DNA of 56,901 nucleotides from DAOUBA01 sp034432855 (GTDB taxonomy: Bacteria > Chloroflexota > Anaerolineae > B4-G1), in assembly GCA_034432855.1 (NCBI GenBank), contig DAOUBA010000085.1, positions 1 through 56,901 on the forward strand. The letters are read 5' to 3'. The notes below the pieces were generated by a model. The model did no database searches, was not told where the DNA came from, and saw nothing but the letters and a program-made list of their open reading frames with translations. A program made the position numbers and the translations under genes. Of the stretch, positions 11,260 to 19,865 are shown piece after piece. Position 1 is the first letter of the stretch, and each line of letters begins with the position of its first letter.

Positions 11260-12780
11260 TTACCTCCGATCAAACAACATCCTCAATAACCCACGCACCT
11301 CTTCGCTGCCCAGAATGAGCGCCGCCAGCAGATAAACCATTGCTCCCACCGCCAGCCCACCCACGCCGATGACGACCCGCCCTGCATTGGGCAGTAACGC
11401 GCAAAAGCCTACCACCGCTGCCCCCATCAACGCCGCTGCCAGCACCGTGCGCAACAACGACACACCCAGCGCGCGCCCCTTGATCCCGCCCAGTCGCCTG
11501 CGCGCCACCAGCAGCAACACCACTACCTGGAAGACAGCACCCAGCCCGTTGGATAGCGCCAGCCCCCCGTGCGCCAGCACCGGTAAGAGCAGCCACCCCA
11601 CCCCACCATTAAGCGCCAGCCCGCCGACCGCCGCCGCGAACGGCGTCCACATATCCCGCTGCGCGTAGAAAAGCCGGCTCACCACCTCCAACGCGCTGTG
11701 CGCCACCAACCCCAAGGCGAAGAACTGTAACGCCCAATAGACTCGCTCCGTCGCCGCCACATCGAACGCACCGCGCTCGAAAAAGAGCGCCGTGAACGGA
11801 CGGCCCAGGAGCACAAGCCCCACGCCCGCCGGGATGGTCAGCGCCAACACCAACCGCAGCGCCCAGGAGGCTGTACGGCGCAGGCCCTCGCGGTCGCCGG
11901 CGTTGGCCAACCCTGCCAGCGTGGGGAACACGGTCAACCCCAGCGCCGTGCCGATGACCGTCTCCGGAAACTGCATCAGCCGCCAGCCGTATTCATAGGC
12001 CGCAATGGCCCCCTGCGGCAGCCAGGATCCCAGAAACGTCGGCAGCACAAAGTTGAGGTACGTCGCCCCCAGCCCTAACACACGCGGCCCCATCAACGCC
12101 AGCACCCGCGGGAAATCGGCGTGCCAGAACACAGGCCGCCAGGCGGCCCGGTAATGCAGCAAGCCCGACAACTGAATCAACAGATGCCCCACCGTGCCCG
12201 CCAATCCGCCCCACGCCAGTCCGAAAATGCCCAGGCGCGGCGCCAGCAGCAGCGCCCCGGCAATGCGCCCCAGCGTGTATGATAGCGGCGCAGCCGCAGG
12301 AAGCAGAAAGTGCTGATGCGCCTGCAACGCGCTCATCGCCACCCCACTCACGCTGGAGATGAGCGTTTGGAGAAGCACCAGCCGCATCAGACGCACGGCC
12401 AGCGCCGCCCGCTCCACATCGAACCCCGGCGCCACGACGGCGATGACCTGGGGAGCAAACACGCCCGCCGCCACGCTTACCGCTGCGACGACCAGCAGCA
12501 CCCAATTGACCACCACCGAGACCAGCCGCCACACGCGCTCACGGTCACCAGAGGCGATACAGGCGGTCAGGACAGGAATGAGTGAGGTCGTCAGCGCCGC
12601 CCCGGCGACGACGGTGAATAGACCATCGGGGAGTTCGAACGCCGCATAGTAGGCATCGAGTGCAGGAGACGCGCCGAACGCCCGCCCAATGGCAGCATCG
12701 CGCACCACGCCCAATCCCTTATCGAGGGCAAAGAGCGCCGCCACTGGCGCGGCGGAGCGGGCAATGTGGCTACTTGTCAT
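11260..12780 (-). CDS. murJ: Lipid II flippase MurJ (MviN family)
   Basis: 506 aa polytopic membrane protein of the MOP superfamily that flips lipid II across the membrane for peptidoglycan synthesis. Typical sequence: LGVVRDAAIGRAFGAS near the N-terminus, AYYAAFELPDGLFTVVAGAALTTSLIPV, and GWRLMQFPETVIGTALGLTVFPTLA. I start at the ATG at 12780 because a promoter -10 (12788-12793) lies 7 nt before it, which fits a leaderless mRNA; an in-frame ATG at 12789 overlaps that -10. Monocistronic. Confidence 0.92.
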   Translation of the reverse strand: MTSSHIARSAAPVAALFALDKGLGVVRDAAIGRAFGASPALDAYYAAFELPDGLFTVVAGAALTTSLIPVLTACIASGDRERVWRLVSVVVNWVLLVVAAVSVAAGVFAPQVIAVVAPGFDVERAALAVRLMRLVLLQTLISSVSGVAMSALQAHQHFLLPAAAPLSYTLGRIAGALLLAPRLGIFGLAWGGLAGTVGHLLIQLSGLLHYRAAWRPVFWHADFPRVLALMGPRVLGLGATYLNFVLPTFLGSWLPQGAIAAYEYGWRLMQFPETVIGTALGLTVFPTLAGLANAGDREGLRRTASWALRLVLALTIPAGVGLVLLGRPFTALFFERGAFDVAATERVYWALQFFALGLVAHSALEVVSRLFYAQRDMWTPFAAAVGGLALNGGVGWLLLPVLAHGGLALSNGLGAVFQVVVLLLVARRRLGGIKGRALGVSLLRTVLAAALMGAAVVGFCALLPNAGRVVIGVGGLAVGAMVYLLAALILGSEEVRGLLRMLFDRR

Positions 12781-12787
12781 CCGGCTC

Positions 12788-12815
12788 ATAATATTCTGCC
12801 CAGTTTACGTGACAA
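12788..12815 (-). promoter_or_regulatory. Leaderless-type promoter of murJ
   Basis: Minus strand: TTGTCA (12815-12810), 16-nt spacer, TATTAT (12793-12788), then 7 nt to the ATG at 12780, so transcription would start at or next to the start codon. Confidence 0.55.
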
Positions 12816-12888
12816 TATGACCAGTTCAAGTGTCATACTGAGAAAAATCTCACGACGTGTGATTGTAGCAACGGTTGTCTGGGGGTGA

Positions 12889-13038
12889 TTAGCTGCCTCG
12901 TCGCCTCTGCGCTTGCGTTATTGCTTCCCCGCTAATCTCAGACCGGGAGATCTGCGCGACACACAATGCTGCTGCGACGTCAGCATTCGCCTGCCATTGT
13001 ACCCGAAGTAGGACGCTGGTGTCAACAGCGAATTGTCG
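12889..13038 (-). pseudogene. Possible remnant of a PIN-domain (VapC-like) gene
   Basis: The 12781-13153 gap has no intact gene. On the minus strand a 49-codon stretch between two stops reads AVDTSVLLR, the usual opening of VapC-type PIN toxins, then ADVAAALCVAQ and RSEISGEAI, and stops. It has no start codon and lacks most of the PIN domain. Weak evidence: one short motif. Confidence 0.25.
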
Positions 13039-13080
13039 CTATTGAAGCACACCTGCTAAAAGATCGCCCCTGTTAACGAG

Positions 13081-13109
13081 TTGCTACTCGCTCGAAATTC
13101 GGGTATAAT
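13081..13109 (+). promoter_or_regulatory. Promoter of the Yip1/ABC operon
   Basis: TTGCTA (13081-13086), 17-nt spacer, TATAAT (13104-13109), about 40 nt before the ATG at 13154. Confidence 0.6.
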
Positions 13110-13153
13110 TCGCGTGCTCCTCCGAGCAATTCAAACGCTGACGGGAGGGAAAG

Positions 13154-13957
13154 ATGTCCGAGACCCAAACACCTGCCAGCCACCGTGGAATCCTGCGCCT
13201 GCTATGGGGCATGGTCGTGCGGCCCCGATCCACAATGGAGTATCTGAACGAACACGGGAAACGCGCATGGTGGGTTCCGGCTCTCCTGGGCCTGCTCCTG
13301 GTCCTCCTGCCCATCCTGGCCGCTGCTCCCATCACCGCCCGCCAGTCCCGCGAGGCATTCCTGGCCGTCCAGGAGCAGATGCCAGAGCAGTTTGGGACAC
13401 AACAGGATCCGGCCCAGATGGAACAGGCCATGTCCATCGCTACCAGTCCCCTGCTCACCACCGTCTTTCCCGCCGTCGGCGGTGTGCTGTGGCGTGTCGT
13501 GGTCTGGCTGGTGTGGGCCGGAGCGCTCTACCTGACAGGCACGGCGCTGGGCGGGCGCAGCACCTTCGGCGCGCTGTTCCGCATGGTGGTGTGGGCCTGG
13601 CTGCCATATGCCCTGCGCGGCCTGCTCCAGACCATTTACATCGCCGTGAGCGGCCAAATCATCGCCAACCGCGGCCTCTCCGGCTTGGTGCAACAGCCCC
13701 AGTCCGTCGGCGAGATATTCACCGCCCCGCCCAGCCTGGGTCAGACGCTCTGCGCGGCCGGCCTGGCGCAGATTGACCTCTTCCTGGTGTGGAATCTGAT
13801 CCTGCTGGTGATCGGCGTGACGGTGACCACCCACCTGCCCAAGCGCAGGGCGGTTTTGCTCACGCTGGGGGTATGGGTGCTGCTGACGGCGATTGGCCTG
13901 ATCCCCGCGCTGGTCGGTGGTCTCATGATGACGGCAACGATAGGGCTTACACCGTAG
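13154..13957 (+). CDS. Yip1-domain integral membrane protein
   Basis: 267 aa with about five hydrophobic segments (WVPALLGLLLVLLPILAA; LWRVVVWLVWAGALYLTG; LFRMVVWAWLPYALRGLL; FLVWNLILLVIGVTV; VLLTLGVWVLLTAIGLIPAL). The GRSTFGALFRMVVWAWLPY block is typical of bacterial Yip1-family proteins found beside ABC exporters. Start ATG follows GGGAGGGAAAG. Role unknown; it probably works with the ATPase that starts 7 nt after its stop. Confidence 0.8.
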   Translation: MSETQTPASHRGILRLLWGMVVRPRSTMEYLNEHGKRAWWVPALLGLLLVLLPILAAAPITARQSREAFLAVQEQMPEQFGTQQDPAQMEQAMSIATSPLLTTVFPAVGGVLWRVVVWLVWAGALYLTGTALGGRSTFGALFRMVVWAWLPYALRGLLQTIYIAVSGQIIANRGLSGLVQQPQSVGEIFTAPPSLGQTLCAAGLAQIDLFLVWNLILLVIGVTVTTHLPKRRAVLLTLGVWVLLTAIGLIPALVGGLMMTATIGLTP

Positions 13958-13964
13958 ACTTGTT

Positions 13965-14657
13965 ATGGCCGAGCCGTTCATCCGCATCCACGACCTGCAC
14001 CGGGACTTTTCGATGGGCCACACCACCGTCCGCGCGCTCGACGGCCTGAGCCTGACCATCGAGAAAGGAGAATTCCTGGGCGTGATGGGCCCCTCCGGGT
14101 CAGGCAAGTCCACCCTGCTGCACCTCCTTGGCGGGTTGGACCGCCCCACCGCCGGTCACATCTGGGTGGACGGACAGGACATCACCGCGTTGGACGAGAA
14201 CAGCCTGGCCGCATACCGTCGCCGCGAGGTGGGTTTCGTGTTCCAGTTCTTTCACCTCATCCCCACAATGACAGCGCTGGAGAACGTCGAGTTCCCGATG
14301 GTCTTTGCCCGCGTGCCGCCCGCCAAGCGCCACGCGCGGGCGCGTCAACTGCTGGAGATGGTGGGTCTGGCCGACCGTGCAGGGCACCGTCCCACGGAAC
14401 TCTCCGGTGGCGAACAGCAGCGCGTCGCCATCGCCCGCGCCCTGGTGAACGACCCCGCCATCATCCTGGCCGACGAGCCAACGGGCAATCTCGATAGCCG
14501 CACCGGCGCCGAGGTGCTGGCGACCCTGAAGCGGCTCAACGAGCAGGAAGGACGCACCATCATCGTCGTCACGCACGACCCGGTGGTGGCTGGCCATACC
14601 AGCCGACGTATCCATCTGCTGGATGGGCGGATCGCCGATGAATCTGTGTCGCTGTGA
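13965..14657 (+). CDS. ABC transporter ATP-binding protein, LolD/MacB type
   Basis: 230 aa. Walker A GPSGSGKST, Q-loop region VFQFFHLIPTMTALENVEFPM, signature LSGGEQQRVAIARAL, Walker B IILADEPTGNLDS and H-loop VVTHD. The length and the LxxENVxxPM motif are those of MacB/LolD/FtsE ATPases that pair with FtsX-fold permeases. Its likely permease is 17479-18840, now separated from it by a toxin-antitoxin pair and a surface protein. Confidence 0.93.
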   Translation: MAEPFIRIHDLHRDFSMGHTTVRALDGLSLTIEKGEFLGVMGPSGSGKSTLLHLLGGLDRPTAGHIWVDGQDITALDENSLAAYRRREVGFVFQFFHLIPTMTALENVEFPMVFARVPPAKRHARARQLLEMVGLADRAGHRPTELSGGEQQRVAIARALVNDPAIILADEPTGNLDSRTGAEVLATLKRLNEQEGRTIIVVTHDPVVAGHTSRRIHLLDGRIADESVSL

Positions 14658-14686
14658 ACAGTGAACCTCTACCGACAACCTGCGCC

Positions 14687-14715
14687 TTGCTGTCACAGGT
14701 CGCGTGGTATATAAT
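14687..14715 (+). promoter_or_regulatory. Promoter of the VapBC-type module
   Basis: TTGCTG (14687-14692), 17-nt spacer, TATAAT (14710-14715), 34 nt before the antitoxin ATG. It gives the inserted pair its own transcription start inside the ABC operon. Confidence 0.6.
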
Positions 14716-14749
14716 GAAACGCAAGGCTAAGTAAGCGAGGAGACATGGT

Positions 14750-15100
14750 ATGAACCATACGCAAATCGTCACCACGAGCACAGATTACACCATTCGACTT
14801 CCAAAAAAGTTTGTTGATCGGCTCGATATCCGCAGCGGAGAGAAGCTGATCGTCCAACTGATCGAAGATGCGGGTTTGATCCTGGTGTTCCCCCCACGGC
14901 GAGACCGTCGCTCCCTTTCGAGAACAGGCACTACGCGGCAGCGAGTCCAACAAGCATTGGCAGACGCCGGGTTGTTGGCAACCCTTGACCCGGCGATGCT
15001 CGGGCCGGGTATATCTCGTGCCAGTCAGCGGCTATCTCCGATAAAGATCGGCGGCAAGCCCGTCAGCCAAGTGATCGTCGAGGAGCGCGATCGTTGGTAG
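14750..15100 (+). CDS. AbrB/MazE-type antitoxin of a VapBC-like module
   Basis: 116 aa. The N-terminal ~50 aa form a swapped-hairpin AbrB-like DNA-binding domain (YTIRLPKKFVDRLDIRSGEKLIVQLIED). The C-terminal half is basic and then flexible, as in toxin-neutralising tails. A GAGGAG ribosome-binding site precedes the ATG. The last 7 nt overlap the next gene, a PIN-domain protein. Expected to repress its own promoter together with the toxin. Confidence 0.8.
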   Translation: MNHTQIVTTSTDYTIRLPKKFVDRLDIRSGEKLIVQLIEDAGLILVFPPRRDRRSLSRTGTTRQRVQQALADAGLLATLDPAMLGPGISRASQRLSPIKIGGKPVSQVIVEERDRW

Positions 15101-15570
15101 CGGAACAGCCTGCCGTATATTACTTCGATAGCAGCGCATTGGTCAAGCGGTATGCTGCCGAGGCGGGTACTGACTGGATCACAGCATTATGCACCAGCGA
15201 GAATAGTGTACAGGCCATTGCCAGCATCGGCCTGGTTGAGATCGCCGCTGCGCTGTCAAGCAAACAGCGAAGCGGATTCCTGACATCCGAGGATTGCGAT
15301 CGGCTCCTGGCAGAACTTGTGCAGGATGCTCAGGACAGCTATCTTCTGATCTCCATTGACGAAGTCATCATTCATCGAGCGATAACCCTGACCCGACGGC
15401 ACAAACTACGCGGCTATGATGCAGTGCATTTGGCCTGTGCACTGGCCTTACAGCAGATTCTCCCCTCTGGTGAAGAGCTGCCCTTGATCATAGTCACAGC
15501 AGACCACGATCTGCTCAAGGCCGCCGCTGCTGAGGGACTCGCCACAGAAAACCCTGACGATCACTCCTGA
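15094..15570 (+). CDS. PIN-domain ribonuclease toxin (VapC-like)
   Basis: 158 aa. PIN acidic residues are visible in YYFDSSALVKRY, in the E of IGLVEIAAAL, in RGYDAVHLACALAL and in IIVTADHDLLKAA, so the Mg-dependent RNase site looks complete. The start is TTG at 15094, overlapping the antitoxin TGGTAG end, with GAGGAG upstream. VapC toxins cleave tRNA or rRNA; the target here is unknown. Confidence 0.88.
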   Translation: MVAEQPAVYYFDSSALVKRYAAEAGTDWITALCTSENSVQAIASIGLVEIAAALSSKQRSGFLTSEDCDRLLAELVQDAQDSYLLISIDEVIIHRAITLTRRHKLRGYDAVHLACALALQQILPSGEELPLIIVTADHDLLKAAAAEGLATENPDDHS

Positions 15571-15590
15571 TCAGACTCCCCGGAGGCAAA

Positions 15591-17474
15591 ATGCGCAGAA
15601 TCATCCCATTCACCACAGCCCTGATCGTTGCATTCGCAGCCATCCTGGCACTGACCGCCATCGTGCTCGCAAAACCCGCGGCGCAACTGGCGCTCACCAA
15701 CATCGAGCCGCGTACGATGATCAGCCAGAGCGGCGGCACGCTGAGCATCTACGGCAGTGGCTTTACGACTGCTACCATCTCCCGGCTGGTAGGCTATGGC
15801 CTGCTGCAGACTACCTACGTCAACCCCACGGCGCTGACCGCTGTGGTACCCCCCAACGTCCCCGCCGGCACCTATGCTCTGCAGGTGAGCAACGGCGTGT
15901 ATTCGGCGACGCTGCCGGCGGCACTGACCATCGTCGCCGCGACGTCTGTGCCCCTGCCTACCGCGCAATCCGCTCCGCCGCCCGGCCGCCCGGTGCTCAC
16001 CATCCGCAACTTTTCCGTCGAGCCCGGCCGCGTCTCCGTAGGACGCGAGTTCCTCATCACCATCGAAATCTATAACAACGGCAGTCGCGGCGCCGAAAAC
16101 ACTCTGGTCACCTTCCCCGGCGGCTCCTTCCTACCGGTCGGCGAGACGGGGCATGCGGTGGGGTTCATGCACATCAACGCCACCGCCGTCGTCACCCAGA
16201 CGCTGCGCGTCCCGGCCAACATGGCCTCCGGCACTTACAACCTGCAGATCAACCTGAGCGCCAACGACTATGAGGGCAACCACTACGAGTACCCACAGAC
16301 CATCGCCGTCGAAGTCATCGGCGTCGGGAGTGGACGGCCACAACTGGTGATCGAGGCCGCCGAGACCATGCCTGCCGTCTTGGGCCCTGGCGATGCCTTC
16401 AGCCTGACGCTCGCACTGGCCAACCACGGCGACCGCACGGCGACCAACGTGCTGGTCGGCGTTGCTTCCTCTAACCTGGCCGCGCCGGCCGGCGGGGGCA
16501 ATTTTGTCGCCGTGGGACGCATCGGCGTCAATCAGACGGTGACGACAACCCTGCCACTTGTGCTTGGCGACGTGACCCAGGCGGGCCGGCTCAATCTCGA
16601 GATCGCGCTCGAATACTCTGACTACACCGGAAGCCCCTACAGCACCCGCCAGACCGTCGGCCTGGAGACGAGCACGGCCCTTTCCGACCGCCCGCAACTG
16701 CTCATTGTCGGCTCTCGCACCGAACCCGAGACGCTGGCCCCAGGCGACATCTTTACCCTGACACTGGAGGTGACGAACGTCGGCGGCGGAGAGGCACAAC
16801 GGCTGACTCTGACGCTGGGCGGCGAAGGCGGGAGCGGCCTGAAGCCGTTCGCACCGCTGGCCTCCGGCAACATCCGCTTCGTGCCCCGCGTGAGCGCTGG
16901 CGAGACGGTCGAGGTGGTGCAACAACTGGCGGTAGACGGCAAGGCCGACCCTGGCGCTTACCCTCTGCCGATAGCCCTGGCCTACGACGATACGCGCGGG
17001 ACCCGTCGCACCGATAGCCAACTGATCAGCCTGTTAGTGCGCCGACGTCCGTACCTGCAAATCGGCTTCTACAACCCCGTGCCTACGGCTACCGTCGGGA
17101 TACCTTTCCCGCTTCCGGTCGAGGTGACCAATATCGGGCGCGCGTCGGTCAACGTCAGCACGCTGGAGGTCTCCAGCCAGCAGTTAGAGATCACCAACGG
17201 CTCGCTCTACCTGGGACCGCTGGACGCCGGCACCTCCGGCTCGCTCGAAGCGCTGGCCGTGGCCCAGCAAGGGGGTACAGCCGAGGTGCTGGTCACCGTG
17301 CACTATCTGGACGATTTCGACCAGCCGCAGGTGGTCACGAAAACGCTGACGGTTCAGGTTGAGGAGCCTGTTGCAGTAGAGCAAAATCCGCCGATGGAAC
17401 AGGCACCCGAGGGGGAAACTGTCTGGGACAGGATTCTGCGGTTCTTGAAGGGGTTGTTGGGGTTGGGGAGTTGA
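15591..17474 (+). CDS. Exported IPT/TIG- and CARDB-repeat surface protein
   Basis: 627 aa. Signal peptide (TTALIVAFAAILALTAIVLA), an IPT/TIG domain (~25-115), then four CARDB-like beta domains recognisable by repeats of a PGxxFxLTLxxxNxGxxxA pattern, and a C-terminal hydrophobic run (ILRFLKGLLGLG). Such S-layer-like or adhesin-like proteins lie between ATPase and permease genes of MacB-type exporters in Chloroflexota. Stop and next ATG are 4 nt apart, so it is co-translated with the permease. Confidence 0.8.
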   Translation: MRRIIPFTTALIVAFAAILALTAIVLAKPAAQLALTNIEPRTMISQSGGTLSIYGSGFTTATISRLVGYGLLQTTYVNPTALTAVVPPNVPAGTYALQVSNGVYSATLPAALTIVAATSVPLPTAQSAPPPGRPVLTIRNFSVEPGRVSVGREFLITIEIYNNGSRGAENTLVTFPGGSFLPVGETGHAVGFMHINATAVVTQTLRVPANMASGTYNLQINLSANDYEGNHYEYPQTIAVEVIGVGSGRPQLVIEAAETMPAVLGPGDAFSLTLALANHGDRTATNVLVGVASSNLAAPAGGGNFVAVGRIGVNQTVTTTLPLVLGDVTQAGRLNLEIALEYSDYTGSPYSTRQTVGLETSTALSDRPQLLIVGSRTEPETLAPGDIFTLTLEVTNVGGGEAQRLTLTLGGEGGSGLKPFAPLASGNIRFVPRVSAGETVEVVQQLAVDGKADPGAYPLPIALAYDDTRGTRRTDSQLISLLVRRRPYLQIGFYNPVPTATVGIPFPLPVEVTNIGRASVNVSTLEVSSQQLEITNGSLYLGPLDAGTSGSLEALAVAQQGGTAEVLVTVHYLDDFDQPQVVTKTLTVQVEEPVAVEQNPPMEQAPEGETVWDRILRFLKGLLGLGS

Positions 17475-17478
17475 GCAA

Positions 17479-18840
17479 ATGAACGCACGCGATCTCTTGC
17501 GCCTGGTGTGGAGCAACCTGCGCCGGATGAAGGCCCGCGTGGCGATGACGGCCACCGGCGTGGTCATCGGCACGGCGGCGGTCGTCGTGCTCGTCTCGCT
17601 GGCGGCGGGCCTGCAGCGCAGCGCCTATCGGGACCTCGGCTCCATCGGTGACCTGACCCGCATCACCGTCTCGCCTCCCTACTCTCTGCGCGTCTTTGGC
17701 GTATCGTCGAGCCAACTGGGGGGCGAAGTCAAACTGGATAATCAGGCGCTGGCCCGGTTCCGCGAATTGCCCGGCGTGGTCGCCGTCACACCCTACGAGT
17801 GGCTGGTGGGCAGCGCGATGCTTCGGCTGAACCGGCTGGTGGGCAGCGCCCAGTTCGTCGGCATAGACCCCACACAGGCAGAGCACCTGGGCTTTACTCT
17901 GGCGAGCGGAACGGCGCGGCTGGGACGCGGGCAGGTACTGGCGGGCGCGCGCGTGGCCGAAAACTTTTTCGACCCACGAACGGGACTGCCGGTGGGACCG
18001 GCGATGAGAGGCATAGTCATCGTGGGGCCTGTAGCCGGCCGGCCGGTAGAGAAACCGCCAGACCTGCAGGGACAGTCCCTCCAACTCGTCCTCAGCAGGC
18101 CCGGAGAGGATGGCCGCATGGTCGAGCGGGTCACACGGGTGCGGGTAGCCGGTGTGTTGCAAGAATCGGGCGGTCAGGACGACTATACCCTGTTCCTGCC
18201 GCTGAACGACGTGATCGAATTGAACGGCTGGTTTATGGGGCAACGCCCCAACCCCGGCCGCGATGGCTACAGCCAGGCGCTGGTCAAGGTCGCCAGCGCC
18301 GACCAGGTGCTGGCCGTGGAGCAGGAAATCCTCAGGCAGGGATTCTATGCCTACTCGCCGCGCAGCATGCTGCAATCGCTCAACGTCTTCTTCCTGGTCA
18401 TCCAGGGCATCTTTGGCGGCATCGGCGCCATCGCGCTGATCGTGGCTGCCTTCGGCATTGCCAACACGATGACCATGGCGATCTATGAGCGCACGCGGGA
18501 GATCGGGCTGATGAAGGCGGTCGGTGCGTCGAATCGGGACGTAATGTCCGTCTTCCTGGCCGAAGCGGGCGGTATCGGCTTCCTGGGCGGAGTCGGTGGA
18601 GTCCTGTTAGGCGTGATTCTCGGTGCGCTGATTGACCTGATCGCGGGCACCTACCTGGCAGCACAGGCCGTCCAGCAAGGCGCTGCGGCCTCGGATTTGA
18701 ACATTTCCTTGATCTATACCCCGCTATGGCTGCCGATCTTGGCGATCCTGTTCGCCTTGCTGGTGGGCGTGGCCTCTGGCATCTACCCGGCGATGCGCGC
18801 CGCGGCTCTCAACCCCGTGGCGGCGCTGAAGTACGAGTAA
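17479..18840 (+). CDS. MacB/FtsX-family ABC transporter permease
   Basis: 453 aa. One N-terminal membrane helix (VAMTATGVVIGTAAVVVLVS), a ~270-aa extracytoplasmic MacB-PCD-like domain, then three C-terminal helices with the FtsX motif GIANTMTMAIYERTREIGLM and MKAVGASNRDV. It ends YPAMRAAALNPVAALKYE, the classic MacB tail. Pairs with the 13965-14657 ATPase. Likely a mechanotransmission exporter of lipids, peptides or proteins. Confidence 0.93.
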   Translation: MNARDLLRLVWSNLRRMKARVAMTATGVVIGTAAVVVLVSLAAGLQRSAYRDLGSIGDLTRITVSPPYSLRVFGVSSSQLGGEVKLDNQALARFRELPGVVAVTPYEWLVGSAMLRLNRLVGSAQFVGIDPTQAEHLGFTLASGTARLGRGQVLAGARVAENFFDPRTGLPVGPAMRGIVIVGPVAGRPVEKPPDLQGQSLQLVLSRPGEDGRMVERVTRVRVAGVLQESGGQDDYTLFLPLNDVIELNGWFMGQRPNPGRDGYSQALVKVASADQVLAVEQEILRQGFYAYSPRSMLQSLNVFFLVIQGIFGGIGAIALIVAAFGIANTMTMAIYERTREIGLMKAVGASNRDVMSVFLAEAGGIGFLGGVGGVLLGVILGALIDLIAGTYLAAQAVQQGAAASDLNISLIYTPLWLPILAILFALLVGVASGIYPAMRAAALNPVAALKYE

Positions 18841-18956
18841 CCCCGGGTTGTGAGACCGGATCCATTCGGTCAAGTTCGGAGCGTCCAACACGGGTATGCC
18901 GCCCAGGCAGTGACAAAACAACACCACGCCTGGGCAGTGACCGGCCTACAAAACGA

Positions 18957-18984
18957 AACGCCGCACCCTATACAGTGCGGCGTT
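18957..18984 (-). terminator. Rho-independent terminator of murI
   Basis: Ten-bp perfect stem (18957-18966 and 18975-18984), followed on the minus strand by TTTCGTTTTG. It lies between convergent genes and may also serve the plus-strand ABC operon. A second, looser inverted repeat is at 18901-18908/18928-18935. Confidence 0.65.
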
Positions 18985-19034
18985 CGCTCAGGGCGGCGAT
19001 AATCGGGACGAGGTCATCCCCCCACGCCGCACAG

Positions 19035-19865
19035 TTACGAGCGAACAATCATTCCTCCTCGCCAACAGACGGGATACACCGCCACGTCTTCCCCCACAGC
19101 AGGCACCAACCGCCGCAGCAACCCGGCGAAAGAAACGGCATCTCCGCTGGTGTAAAACACGTGGCGGCCCACGTGACGCGGGTCGGCCTCCAGCCCCCGC
19201 CGGGCCAGCACGCGGGCCGTCTGGCGGGCGACCGCCGGCACCGGGTCAATCACCGCCACGCCCGGCCCTGCCACCCGCTCGATGATCGGCCGCAGAAAGG
19301 GGTAATGTGTGCAGCCGAGCACCAGTTGATCGGCGCCGGCCTCGACCAGCGGCTCCAGGTGGAGCCGCAGGAGCCGTTCGGTTTCGGGCGCATCCGGCGC
19401 GCCGGCCTCGACCGCTTCGACCCACCCCGGGCACGCCTGGGTGAGCACACGCACGTCATTGCCGTATCGTTCCATCAGGCTGGCAAAGAGCGCACCCTGG
19501 AAAGTCGCCTGAGTGGCGAGTATGCCCACCACGCCGGTGCGCGTCTGTTGCGCCGCGGGCTTGAGCGCCGGCTCCATCCCCACGAACGGCACATCGGGAA
19601 AGAGTCGGCGCAGGTGGAAAAGCGCCGCAGCCGAGGCCGCGTTGCAGGCAATGACGATCAACTTGGCGCCCTCTCCCAGTAGAAAGTGAGTGATGCCCTC
19701 GGCAAATCCCTGCACCTCATCCAGAGAACGGGAGCCGTACGGCACGTGAGCCTGATCGGCCAGATAGAGCGTGTCTTCGTGAGGCAACAGGGCGACGATT
19801 TCGCGCCACACGCTCAGACCACCGACGCCGGAGTCAAAGATGCCGATAGGACAGGGGTCACTCAT
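19035..19865 (-). CDS. murI: Glutamate racemase
   Basis: 276 aa. Interconverts L- and D-glutamate for peptidoglycan. Motifs: IGIFDSGVGGLSV at the N-terminus, first catalytic Cys in VIACNAASA, second in LGCTHYPFL. The ATG at 19865 is chosen because MSDPCPIGIFDSGVGG is where the family begins and because it overlaps the stop of the upstream CAP gene (ATGA). An in-frame start at 19961 would add 32 aa lying inside that gene. Confidence 0.95.
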   Translation of the reverse strand: MSDPCPIGIFDSGVGGLSVWREIVALLPHEDTLYLADQAHVPYGSRSLDEVQGFAEGITHFLLGEGAKLIVIACNAASAAALFHLRRLFPDVPFVGMEPALKPAAQQTRTGVVGILATQATFQGALFASLMERYGNDVRVLTQACPGWVEAVEAGAPDAPETERLLRLHLEPLVEAGADQLVLGCTHYPFLRPIIERVAGPGVAVIDPVPAVARQTARVLARRGLEADPRHVGRHVFYTSGDAVSFAGLLRRLVPAVGEDVAVYPVCWRGGMIVRS

